A stretch of DNA of 64,000 bases from JAXGXJ01 sp040772905 (GTDB lineage Bacteria; Actinomycetota; Thermoleophilia; RBG-16-64-13), in contig JAXGXJ010000004.1 in the NCBI GenBank assembly GCA_040772905.1, forward strand, positions 1 through 64,000, in the 5' to 3' direction. A model generated the notes under the pieces. That model was not told where the DNA came from, did not search any database, and worked only from the letters and a program-made list of their open reading frames with translations. Both the position numbers and the translations under genes were made by a program. This document shows positions 15,564 to 23,024 of this stretch, one piece after another (position 1 is the stretch's first letter; each line of letters starts with the position of its first letter).

Positions 15564-18203
15564 CTACTGAGGCCCGCGCCGATCGGCTAGATCGGCGAAC
15601 CGCGTGTAGCTCTGGATGAAGGCCAGCTTGCAGTCCCCGATGGGCCCGTTCCTTTGCTTGCCCACGATGATCTCGGCCGTCCCTTTGTCGGGACTGTCGC
15701 GGTTGTAGACCTCGTCGCGGTAGATGAAGAGCACCAGGTCTGCATCTTGCTCGATGGCGCCGGAGTTATGGCTCACCAGACCGTCCGCCAGCCAGCAGGA
15801 AGGCCCAGGGACTGTCAGATCGAATACCTCCTCTTCACCGACAGGTGCCACCTCGATCACGGCGTCCCAAAAGAGATCGGACGTCGCTCGGCATTCCAGC
15901 GACTCATCGTCAGGCAATCGAGCATATTCCAGGAGGACGGCACGCGACGGTGAGAACCCGAAGTGTGCACTGCACCCATGCGAGGTCCCCCTCGTGGAAG
16001 CCATCGCACGCTGGGTCACGCCGCGAGCGACCACCCTCTCGCGGACGCGATCGAACACCTCATGGGGAAGCGTGTCGGCATTGGTGTTGCCGACGGAATA
16101 GGCAAGACTCCGCCTAAGGGCATCCACGCCAGCAGCGCGAGTGCCGAAACCGCCGACCTTCTCCACGAATGTCCAAAGAGAGTCACGCCCAGAGATGTTC
16201 ACTGTGTACCCTCTGTCCGCACCCTGGCTGACAGATCGGATGCGCGCCACGATACCGAGACGAAGAAGCAGCGCCGCCACATCGTCGGCAAGACCCTGGC
16301 TGGCGGTGGAGAAGTGCACTCCGGCCGAGCCGCGAGATCCGCCCTTCCGGGGAGCGACGGTCCCGTCCGTCGCCCAGAGATGCCGCAAGAGAAGGGCCAC
16401 CTGGCGATCATCGAGCATATAGACCGCCCCAGGCAAACGCTTCTCCCGCGAGCGCTGGCCGAAGATGCCCAGATCCCGCAGCCAGTGGTTGAGGCCTCGC
16501 GGGTGCCAGCGGTCACCATTGCCGGAGAGAAGCAGCTGGAACCAGTTCCCACGGCCCCGACGCCAGTGCACGGTGAGCCCGAACTCCTCCTCCGCCACAT
16601 CGGCGACGAGTTCCGCATTCTCGAGCGAACCCGTCGTGTAGCGCAGTGGCTGTCCGGGCAGATAACTCCCGTCGCCGATCATGTGTCCAAGCAGCGCCAC
16701 CCTGCCGTCAGGCCATGTTTCGGTGCGCGCCGGTTGCGGAAGGCGACGGGCAAGTGCCAAGCGGTCGCCCTTGCGGAGTGTGGCCACCGTGGTCCACCCC
16801 GATCCGGCCAGTACTCGATGCTCCGCCGTGGCCCGCAGCCGTCGGCCGCTCGCCGTCCGCACCTCGAACACCGGTCGTCGCCCCACCGACCACACAAGAT
16901 CGCTCCTGGCCTCGGTGAGCCGCCCTTCTGCGGTCACCGCGACCACCCAGGGTCGTTCACCCACGAGGTCGCTCACGGGGGTCCGCCGCCCGTCCGCCAC
17001 GCACACGAGCGTATCCCCCGTGACGCACTCCCTCAGATCCGACAAGACCGGCCGGTTGCCCGCGCGCTGCTCCACTTGGCGGGAGAGCTGCGACAACGCC
17101 ATCACGGGCACTTCCAGTTCGCGGGCGAGGATCTTCAGGCCGCGCGAGATGCGCGAGATCTCCTGCTGGCGGTTCTCCACTCCCAGGTCACCCATCATGA
17201 GCTGCAGGTAGTCGACCAGGATGAGACCCAGATCCCTGTGTTTGGCCTTGAGTCGCCGAGCTTTGGCCCGGATCTCCATGAGGTTCACCGAGGCGCTGTC
17301 ATCGATGAAGATGGGTGCCGAATGGAGCGGCGTGCACGCGGCGGCCAGGCGGCTCCATTCCTGAGCCTGCAACATACCGCGCTGCACGCGCCAGCTGTCC
17401 ACGCGAGCCTCGGCGCACATCATGCGGCGCACGATCTCCATCTTCGACATCTCCAGGCTGAAGACGGCCACGCCCTTGCCCTGGTCCACGGCCACGTTCC
17501 GAGCGATGTTGAGGGCGAAGGCGGTCTTGCCCATGGAGGGCCGAGCGGCCAGGATGACCAAGTTCGCCGGCGCGAAGCCGGTGATGAGGTTGTCAAGATC
17601 GCGGAACCCGGTCTGGCAACCGACGGCTTGATGGCCTTCGGACATGGTGCGCTCGAGCTCAGCAAAACTCTCACTGATGAGTTCGCCGATGGGTTCGAAC
17701 TCACCAGTGACCCGGGTCTGCGAGATGTCGAACACCATCTGTTCGGCTCGGTCGACCAACTCCATGGGAGGAGCCTCGCGCCGATACCCCATCTCGGCGA
17801 TCTGCCCCCCCACCCTGATGAGCGAGCGCAGGCAGTAGTTCTCACGCACGATCTCGGCGTAGTGCCTGGCATTGGTGGCTGTGGGGACCGCGCTGGCCAG
17901 GCTGTGAATGAAGGCGCGTCCTCCCACCGCCTCGAGGCTGGCCCTGTTGGCCAGTTCCTCGCTTACCGTGATGGGATCCACCGGCTCTCCCCGTGAGAAC
18001 AGGTCCTCGATGACCTCGAAGATGAGCTGGTGCGACTGCCGGTAGAAATGGTTCGGCCGGACGATCTCACTCACGCCGGGGATGACGTTGGGCGTGAGCA
18101 TGCTCGCGCCCAGCACCGATATCTCGGCGTCGATGTTCTGGGGGATGACCTGCTCCCCGCCGGGCGTCCCTGCCGGGACGCCCCTGCTCGCCTCTGCGTC
18201 CAT
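15564..18203 (-). CDS. dnaB: Replicative DNA helicase DnaB with in-frame intein
   Basis: Hexameric 5'-3' fork helicase. The first ORF codon is TTG at 18218, but the ATG at 18203 with AGAGAGG upstream is preferred, giving an 879-residue precursor. Residues ~15-125 are the primase-interacting N-terminal domain. The RecA-like motor has Walker A RPSMGKTAFAL near residue 220, Walker B LILVDYLQLM, and LSQLSRQVEQR. The extein is interrupted after LSDLRE at residue 393 by a 421-residue intein and resumes at SGAIEQDADLVLF, giving a mature 458-residue helicase. It lies in the rpsF-ssb-rpsR-DUF2232-rplI-dnaB gene string. Confidence 0.96.
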   Translation of the reverse strand: MDAEASRGVPAGTPGGEQVIPQNIDAEISVLGASMLTPNVIPGVSEIVRPNHFYRQSHQLIFEVIEDLFSRGEPVDPITVSEELANRASLEAVGGRAFIHSLASAVPTATNARHYAEIVRENYCLRSLIRVGGQIAEMGYRREAPPMELVDRAEQMVFDISQTRVTGEFEPIGELISESFAELERTMSEGHQAVGCQTGFRDLDNLITGFAPANLVILAARPSMGKTAFALNIARNVAVDQGKGVAVFSLEMSKMEIVRRMMCAEARVDSWRVQRGMLQAQEWSRLAAACTPLHSAPIFIDDSASVNLMEIRAKARRLKAKHRDLGLILVDYLQLMMGDLGVENRQQEISRISRGLKILARELEVPVMALSQLSRQVEQRAGNRPVLSDLRECVTGDTLVCVADGRRTPVSDLVGERPWVVAVTAEGRLTEARSDLVWSVGRRPVFEVRTASGRRLRATAEHRVLAGSGWTTVATLRKGDRLALARRLPQPARTETWPDGRVALLGHMIGDGSYLPGQPLRYTTGSLENAELVADVAEEEFGLTVHWRRGRGNWFQLLLSGNGDRWHPRGLNHWLRDLGIFGQRSREKRLPGAVYMLDDRQVALLLRHLWATDGTVAPRKGGSRGSAGVHFSTASQGLADDVAALLLRLGIVARIRSVSQGADRGYTVNISGRDSLWTFVEKVGGFGTRAAGVDALRRSLAYSVGNTNADTLPHEVFDRVRERVVARGVTQRAMASTRGTSHGCSAHFGFSPSRAVLLEYARLPDDESLECRATSDLFWDAVIEVAPVGEEEVFDLTVPGPSCWLADGLVSHNSGAIEQDADLVLFIYRDEVYNRDSPDKGTAEIIVGKQRNGPIGDCKLAFIQSYTRFADLADRRGPQ
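15765..17027 (-). mobile_element. Intein with LAGLIDADG homing endonuclease, DnaB SDLRE/SG insertion site
   Basis: The intein is 421 residues, residues 393-813 of the precursor. It begins with the block A motif CVTGDTLVCV (nucleophilic Cys1). Block B is RATAEHRVLAGSGW, with its conserved Thr/His. Two dodecapeptide motifs of the DOD endonuclease are LLGHMIGDGSYL (near intein residue 110) and LLRHLWATDGTV (near 210), each with its acidic metal ligand. Block F is EEEVFDLTVPGP, and block G ends VSHN, followed by Ser+1. All splicing residues are present, so it should splice, and both acidic residues are kept, so the endonuclease may be active. The site corresponds to a known DnaB intein position. 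Confidence 0.93.
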
Positions 18204-18233
18204 GAACGCCTCTCTCAAGGAGACGCGAGCCCG

Positions 18234-18695
18234 CTAGGCCTTGGGCGCCTCCGGCACGACCATGACCTTGACCTCAGCCGGCTCGACACTGTGATGCACG
18301 GAGACCTTGACCATGTAGGTGCCCACCATCTTGATGGGGTCCTCGAGGTCTATGTTGCGCTTGTCGATGCGGACCTTGCGCGCGGCCCAGATGGCGTCGG
18401 CGATGTCCTGGTTCGTCACCGATCCAAACAGACGATCCGCGGAGCCAACCGACGCCGGGATGGTCAGCACGGTCTTGGACAACATGTCACGGGTCTCATC
18501 GGCCCGCTCGGCCTCGCGACGCTCGGCCGCCTGCTTGTCCTCCATGAGTTTGCGCACGTTGGCGATCCGAGCAGCGGTAGCCGTCTCGGCCAGCTTGCGC
18601 GGGAAGAGGTAGTTGCGCGCGTAGCCGTCGGTGACGGTCGCGACCTCGCCCTTCTTGCCCAGCTTGTCCACGTCCTGCAGCAGGATCACTTCCAT
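18234..18695 (-). CDS. rplI: 50S ribosomal protein L9
   Basis: Large-subunit protein with two RNA-binding domains joined by a long helix. The N-terminal domain is textbook (MEVILLQDVDKLGKKGEV, then DGYARNYLFP). The connecting helix (about residues 45-75) and C-terminal domain (RLFGSVTNQDIADAI) follow. The length, 153 residues, is normal. It lies between the DUF2232 gene and dnaB. Confidence 0.97.
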   Translation of the reverse strand: MEVILLQDVDKLGKKGEVATVTDGYARNYLFPRKLAETATAARIANVRKLMEDKQAAERREAERADETRDMLSKTVLTIPASVGSADRLFGSVTNQDIADAIWAARKVRIDKRNIDLEDPIKMVGTYMVKVSVHHSVEPAEVKVMVVPEAPKA

Positions 18696-18719
18696 ATCTC
18701 ACTCCTTACCGAGTACACC

Positions 18720-19694
18720 TCAACTGCCCTGCGCAGGGCTCTTGAGGGCGAACCTCTTGCGACAATCCAACCATGTATCGAACAACCCCAGCAATCCGGT
18801 CAGCTGGAGAAAGACCTGGCCCAGCACCGAGACCACGTACAGCCCGGCTCGCGCGCCCGGCTGCACCTGCCGGCTGAGTATGAACCAGCGCACGACGGCC
18901 AAGCCCTGCAGAAAGAACAGGGTCTGAGACACCAGCAGCAGGTCGATGCCCGCGAAGAGCAGCACGTCGCGCCACAGCCCATCGCCCCGGGAAAGCACCA
19001 GCATGGCCAGTCCGGCGATGGACACGTACGCCATAGACCAATGCAGACGGAAGCTCGACAGACTGAGCGCTACCTCCACTCTATCTTTCATCCGCCGGAA
19101 GAGCAGATACGCCAGACCGATGGTGCAGGCACCCAGCAAGATGGCACCCATCCCCAACAGGCCCGGGGCCAGGTAGGGGACGATGTCAACCAACTGTCGC
19201 ATCTGCCCGGTGACCAGCTCGGTGGTGTCGCCTGTCACTCCCATGCTCCGATAGAGTGCGGCGGCGTTCTCGATGGACGCATACGCGTCTGCACGCAAGG
19301 CGCTCAGAGAGACACCCCAGACCTGCCACAACATCACTCCCCACGCGGTCAACGCCGCGGTGGCCCCCGACGCCGTCGCGGCCACCACTCTGCCGAGCGA
19401 CCATCGCCGCCGCAGGCTCACGCCCAAGGTCACGCCGACCCCCAGCAGCATCAGGAAGGCGATAGCTCCCATTGACGTGCCGAGCACCAACGTCACCAGC
19501 AGAGTGGCGATCACTGCCAGGGCCGCCCCCTGCACCAGGCCTGCCCGCGCGACCACGTACGCCGCAGGCAACACGAAGAAAGGCATCAGTACCGCCAGGC
19601 CCAGGGGCAACAGAGCCATGAACAGCCCCAAGACCACGGTGGCGGCCGTCGCCTTGCCGAAGCGGACGAGCGCGACCTGGGAGGGTCGATCCAT
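18720..19694 (-). CDS. DUF2232 (YybS-like) polytopic membrane protein
   Basis: A 324-residue protein with roughly eight hydrophobic helices, for example VVLGLFMALLPLGLAVLMPF, AIAFLMLLGVGVTLGVSLR and LLFAGIDLLLVSQTLFFL. The N-terminal half resembles substrate-binding subunits of ECF-type transporters in general layout. The family and its position next to rplI and dnaB match YybS of Firmicutes, whose function is not established. It lies between rpsR and rplI on the same strand, so it is likely cotranscribed with ribosomal protein genes. Confidence 0.8.
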   Translation of the reverse strand: MDRPSQVALVRFGKATAATVVLGLFMALLPLGLAVLMPFFVLPAAYVVARAGLVQGAALAVIATLLVTLVLGTSMGAIAFLMLLGVGVTLGVSLRRRWSLGRVVAATASGATAALTAWGVMLWQVWGVSLSALRADAYASIENAAALYRSMGVTGDTTELVTGQMRQLVDIVPYLAPGLLGMGAILLGACTIGLAYLLFRRMKDRVEVALSLSSFRLHWSMAYVSIAGLAMLVLSRGDGLWRDVLLFAGIDLLLVSQTLFFLQGLAVVRWFILSRQVQPGARAGLYVVSVLGQVFLQLTGLLGLFDTWLDCRKRFALKSPAQGS

Positions 19695-19708
19695 CGGCGC
19701 GGCGGCTC

Positions 19709-19966
19709 TCAGCGGCTGCTGTAGGGCAGCAGCGCGACCTCGCGAGCCCGTTTAATGGCCAGCGCCACCTGGCGCTGATGCCGGCGGCACGCGCCCGTGG
19801 TGCGGCGGCTACGGATCTTGCCCCGCTCAGACATGAAGCGACGCAGGGTGGTGTAGTCCTTGTAGTCCACCGTCTCTACGCCCTCTTTGCAGAAAAAGCA
19901 GTACTTGCGCCGCCGATTCCCGGTCGCGGGCCGGGTGCGACGGGTCTGCTTCTTGGGATTTGCCAC
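19709..19966 (-). CDS. rpsR: 30S ribosomal protein S18, zinc-binding type
   Basis: Small basic ribosomal protein of 85 residues that dimerises with S6. The core YKDYTTLRRFMSERGKIRSR, then TGACRRHQRQVALAIKRAR, is diagnostic. Cys residues in RRKYCFFCKEG, and in TGACRRH, suggest the Zn-binding (C+) paralogue type. It is 24 nt downstream of ssb in the canonical rpsF-ssb-rpsR order. Confidence 0.97.
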   Translation of the reverse strand: MANPKKQTRRTRPATGNRRRKYCFFCKEGVETVDYKDYTTLRRFMSERGKIRSRRTTGACRRHQRQVALAIKRAREVALLPYSSR

Positions 19967-19990
19967 TTTGTCTACCTCCTTGGAGAACGA

Positions 19991-20437
19991 CTAGAACGGG
20001 ATGTCGTCCCCACCGAAATCGATATCACGAAAATCGTCGGCCGCAGGCCCGCTCGCAGGCTGGGCGCCGCCTCGATAACCGGGCTCACGGGTTTCGCCGC
20101 CGCCCTGGCCACCGATGAACATCACCGTGTCGGCGATGATCTCGACCTTGTTGCGTTTGGAGCCGTCCTGTGCCTCCCAGGTCCGCTGGTCGAGCCGTCC
20201 ATCGACGGCCACCTGGCGGCCCTTGGACAGGTAGCGGGCGCAGTTCTCGCCTTGCTGGCCCCATACGACGACGTCGAAGAAGTTGGGTTTCTCCACCCAC
20301 TGCCCCGAGCTGTCTTTGTACGAGGAATTCACGGCCACTCCCAGCTGGCACACAGACGTGCCACTGGGTGTCTGCCGGAGCTCGGGGTCGCGGGTAAGGT
20401 TGCCTACCAACGTCACGTGTGCGATGCCACGAGCCAT
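19991..20437 (-). CDS. ssb: Single-stranded DNA-binding protein
   Basis: OB-fold protein coating ssDNA during replication and repair. The N-terminal OB domain (residues 1-110) contains NLTRDPELRQTPSGTSVCQL and GRQVAVDGRLDQRTWE. A flexible Gly/Ala-rich linker follows, and the acidic C-terminal tip DFGGDDIPF is the conserved partner-docking peptide. It is 148 residues long, lies 14 nt downstream of rpsF, and would be cotranscribed with it. Confidence 0.96.
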   Translation of the reverse strand: MARGIAHVTLVGNLTRDPELRQTPSGTSVCQLGVAVNSSYKDSSGQWVEKPNFFDVVVWGQQGENCARYLSKGRQVAVDGRLDQRTWEAQDGSKRNKVEIIADTVMFIGGQGGGETREPGYRGGAQPASGPAADDFRDIDFGGDDIPF

Positions 20438-20451
20438 GTGCGCTCCTTCGC

Positions 20452-20799
20452 CTAGGCCTCTTCAGTCGCTTCGGCGGCGGGCGCCGGCGCGGCGGACTGC
20501 TGAAAGTTGAAAGGCTTCTCGTGCTTGAGGGGCATGTAACGCAGCACGCCATCGGTGATGCCGAGGACTCGGGTCACCTCGTCGAGCGTGTTTGCCGTGG
20601 CCTCGAAGTAGAGGATGTAGTAGACGCCGTCCAGAGAGTCTTTGATCTCGTACGCCAGACGACGCTTACCCCACTCGTCGATCTTCACGATGACGCCACC
20701 GTCACCCGTGATGATGTCTTTGGTGCGATCGAGCACCGCGTTTCGTTCTTCATCCTCGACGTCGGTGCGCAGGATGAGAACCAGCTCATAGCTGTTCAG
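20452..20799 (-). CDS. rpsF: 30S ribosomal protein S6, apparent CTG start
   Basis: S6 pairs with S18 on the small-subunit platform. The conserved N-terminal strand (NSYELVLILRTD) lies upstream of the first ATG/GTG/TTG in frame (a GTG at 20736). In frame, a TGA is followed by CCC AAA CTG, and a perfect GGAGGTGA Shine-Dalgarno sequence ends 6 nt before the CTG at 20799. Starting there gives 115 residues, normal for S6. Starting at 20736 would delete the first beta strand. I therefore annotate CTG as the start, read as Met. The C terminus is Ala/Glu-rich (QQSAAPAPAAEATEEA). Confidence 0.88.
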   Translation of the reverse strand: MNSYELVLILRTDVEDEERNAVLDRTKDIITGDGGVIVKIDEWGKRRLAYEIKDSLDGVYYILYFEATANTLDEVTRVLGITDGVLRYMPLKHEKPFNFQQSAAPAPAAEATEEA

Positions 20800-20819
20800 T
20801 TTGGGTCACCTCCTACGGT

Positions 20820-20850
20820 CTGTGCGGTCCCGGCCTCTCTGCCGGAACAG
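20820..20850 (-). promoter_or_regulatory. S6:S18-binding RNA motif in the rpsF leader
   Basis: In RNA sense, CTG-TTCCGGC-agagag-GCCGGGA-CCGCA-CAG folds as an outer 3-bp stem, a 3'-side bulge containing CCG, and an inner 7-bp stem-loop. This is the layout of the conserved S6:S18 autoregulatory motif, in which the protein dimer recognises the bulged CCG. It lies about 10 nt upstream of the rpsF Shine-Dalgarno sequence. Confidence 0.6.
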
Positions 20851-20864
20851 GGGTGTGGTATGGA

Positions 20865-20870
20865 ATTGTA
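20865..20870 (-). promoter_or_regulatory. Possible -10 element for rpsF
   Basis: TACAAT on the minus strand would start transcription a few bases before the S6:S18-like motif. No good -35 box is present at 16-18 nt. A second possible -10, TATACT, lies at 20923-20928. Confidence 0.3.
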
Positions 20871-20957
20871 CTCGCGGGGTCGGACGGATCTTCTTTGAGG
20901 CGTCGTGGTCCGCGAAGAAGGCAGTATACACGATGGGGCGGGTCCTGCTGTCCCCTC

Positions 20958-21215
20958 GTCGCTCCTTCGCTCTCGCTCAGAGGCTCCTCGGGGACAGCAG
21001 GACCCGCTTGTCTTAGGTCAGTGAGGTCGCAGCTTCATGGCTGAGCGACCCCTGGTTCTGCGTGGTCGCTCCTTCGCTCTCGCTCAGAGACTCCTCGGGG
21101 CTGGCAGGGCCCGCTCGTGTCAGGTCGGTGAGATCACACCTTCATGTCTGAGTGGCCGGCTGCGGTTCTAAGTGGTCGCTCCCTCGCTCTCGCTCAGAGG
21201 CTCCTCGCTCAGGCA
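20958..21215. repeat. Three imperfect ~108-nt tandem repeats upstream of rpsF
   Basis: Units begin at 20958, 21065 and 21175 (periods 107 and 110 nt). Each starts GTCGCTCCTTCGCTCTCGCT (third copy one mismatch), followed by CAGAGRCTCCTCG; the first two continue with similar sequence for their whole length, the third diverges after about 35 nt. They fill most of the ~410-nt gap between the DUF4349 stop and rpsF, and the third copy contains the DUF4349 stop codon. No ORF with family resemblance was found in the gap. Confidence 0.8.
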
Positions 21216-22387
21216 TCGCCTCTTGTCGCGGGAGGAGTCGTCTCGCCCGTCAGGGCTTGGTCCGCAGTCGTTTGGTCCGCAGTCGCCGTGGCCGCGGGCC
21301 CCGCAGCAGTGGTGGCGGTGCTCACCGGCGGTGTCATGCCTGGACCCTGGCCATGCCATCCCTGGGGATAGCGCTGGTACCCACGCGTCTCGCGCTGTGT
21401 CCGCCTGCGCGCTGTCGCACGCCAGATCAGGTAGACGATGAGGGCGATGATCGCCAGCACCACCACCACTGGAACCAGGATGCCCAGACCGCGGACGATG
21501 GCGTTGACCGCCCGCACCAAGTTGCGCACCGCGTCCTTGAGCGCCTGGGTGAAGCCCCACTCTTCGGTGGCCGCCGTCAATGCGGCGCCGCTCTCGAAGA
21601 TGGTGAGAGTGAGAGTGGAGTAGCTGGTGTGCTCGTCGAGATAGCGCAGCCTGCCCCTCAACTGCTCCAGTTCCTGCTGGGCATAGGTAAGAACCTGCTG
21701 CACCTGGAGGATCTCGTCGACGGTCTTGGCTTTGGCCAGGAGATTCAGCAAGGCCTGCACGTGGGCCTGCGAGTTGGCTATGCGCGCCTGCAGGTCGACG
21801 TACTCCTCGGTGACGTCCTGCGTCTCCACCCGTCTGCTCTTCACCTCGCCCAGGGTGCCGGCGTCGGCCAACGCCCGCGCGAAGGAGTCCGCCGGCACAC
21901 GGAGGGCGATGGTGCCGCTCCTCAACCCCGTCTCTTCCTTGCCCGCGTACGAGCCGGAACTCACCAGATATCCACCATAGCGGTCGGCCAACAGCAGCGC
22001 CTGGTCGAACACAGCCTGGAACCTGCCGCTCTCGACCTCGATCTCCAATTGCGCGTCACTGATGACCTTCTGTCCCAGCGAGCCCTCCAAGGCTGCCAAG
22101 GCGCCCCCGCCCCCCGTGTCCGATCGGCCCTCCGAGGGCGTGGCACTTCCAGAAGAGTCCTGATCGGCTGTCTGGCCCGGGGTCCAGCCTTCCTCGCCCC
22201 GCCCATCCCCGAACCCAGCGGCCGGGGCGGCAGTGGTCATACTTGCCGCCGCGGTCGTGGTGACCGACTCCTCCGCAGCGCCGCAGCCGCTTACCCCCAC
22301 GGCGGCCGCCAGCGCCACGAAGATGAGCACCGTGACGATCACCCACGCCGTCTTGTGTGCCCGAACGGTAGCCCCCATGCCCCTCAT
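21209..22387 (-). CDS. DUF4349 family lipoprotein with C-terminal membrane anchor
   Basis: A 392-residue envelope protein. An N-terminal hydrophobic helix (about residues 14-33) ends in the lipobox VSGC, followed by a Thr/Ala and Gly-rich linker. The DUF4349 domain (about residues 105-300) includes IEVESGRFQAVFDQA and TLGEVKSRRVETQDVTEEY, then a coiled coil with LAKAKTVDEILQVQQVLTYA. A transmembrane helix (IVVVVLAIIALIVYLIW-like, ~305-330) and a basic Thr-rich tail follow. The family's role is not established. It is downstream of the TlpA-like gene on the same strand. Confidence 0.85.
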   Translation of the reverse strand: MRGMGATVRAHKTAWVIVTVLIFVALAAAVGVSGCGAAEESVTTTAAASMTTAAPAAGFGDGRGEEGWTPGQTADQDSSGSATPSEGRSDTGGGGALAALEGSLGQKVISDAQLEIEVESGRFQAVFDQALLLADRYGGYLVSSGSYAGKEETGLRSGTIALRVPADSFARALADAGTLGEVKSRRVETQDVTEEYVDLQARIANSQAHVQALLNLLAKAKTVDEILQVQQVLTYAQQELEQLRGRLRYLDEHTSYSTLTLTIFESGAALTAATEEWGFTQALKDAVRNLVRAVNAIVRGLGILVPVVVVLAIIALIVYLIWRATARRRTQRETRGYQRYPQGWHGQGPGMTPPVSTATTAAGPAATATADQTTADQALTGETTPPATRGDA

Positions 22388-22471
22388 GTCGCACCCCCTT
22401 GTCCGGGACCCTGTCGGCCCTCAGACGCTCGGGTTAAGAGACCTGGTTCCGACTGAGCCGGCCGGTGTCCG

Positions 22472-23020
22472 TCAGCCCGCGAGAGCGGCGACCAGGCGCG
22501 AGAGTTCCTCCGCGGAGGCCCCGCCTATGAGCGTTTCGGCCACGCGGCCCTGTGGATCGATGAGCACGATGGTGGGGATGGCCTGGATGCCATAGGCTCG
22601 AGCCGCCTGCTCTCCCTCGAGCATGACCGGGAAGTCGAACCCGCCGGCGGCCATGAACTGCTCCATGGCTTCCTTGCTGTCCTGCACGGTCACCGCCAAC
22701 AGACCCGCGTCTCCTGCTCCTTCTCGATAGAACCTATCGAGTTCGGACCCCTCCGCCCGGCAGGAGGGTCACCAGCTGGCCATGAAGGCCAGCACCAGCG
22801 GTCTGCCCCGATACTCGCTCGATGAGACGGTTGTGCCCGCGAGGGTCACCCCGCTCACTTCTGGAGCCAGCACCGCGTCGGTGACGACGGTGGTACCGGC
22901 TCCGGACGTGGTCGAAACCCCTTGTGTGGTGTCCGTGCCATCCGGCGTTGACGCACCGCACCCGGCGGCCGCCAGGGCGATGGCCAATAAGGACAGCAGC
23001 AGAGCGGCAGACTTCGTCAT
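22472..23020 (-). CDS. TlpA-like thioredoxin lipoprotein, candidate selenoprotein (UPSC motif)
   Basis: Two ORF halves in the same frame, separated only by a TGA at 22771-22769, form a complete 182-residue TlpA/redoxin-type protein. The N terminus is a signal peptide with lipobox AAGC and a Thr-rich linker. The fold begins VLAPEVSGVTLAG, and the redox site reads LAFMASW-U-PSCRAEG, where the family has WCPPC or similar. The rest (FDFPVMLEGEQAARAYGIQA, then IPTIVLIDPQG with the cis-Pro) is intact. TGA thus replaces exactly the first catalytic Cys. A perfect hairpin follows at bSECIS distance. The ATG lies 4 nt after the lgt stop. Reduction of exported thiols at the membrane surface is likely. 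Confidence 0.85.
22723..22741 (-). promoter_or_regulatory. Candidate bacterial SECIS hairpin of the TlpA-like gene
   Basis: CTCGATAG-GTT-CTATCGAG is a perfect 8-bp stem with a 3-nt loop beginning with G. The loop starts 35 nt after the TGA, within the range usually described for bacterial SECIS elements (about 16-37 nt, G in the first two loop positions). A second short stem, CCCTCC/GGAGGG, lies directly after the TGA and could stack below. Confidence 0.72.
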
Positions 23021-23024
23021 GTAC

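Noticed and set aside
15963..17996. A 677-residue plus-strand ORF opposite dnaB
   Set aside because: It is the antisense shadow of the intein-containing dnaB. Composition (His/Arg/Pro-rich, no motif) and complete overlap with a confidently identified gene exclude it.
20958..21215. CRISPR array
   Set aside because: Units are ~108 nt with no constant short repeat alternating with unique spacers, and no cas genes are nearby.
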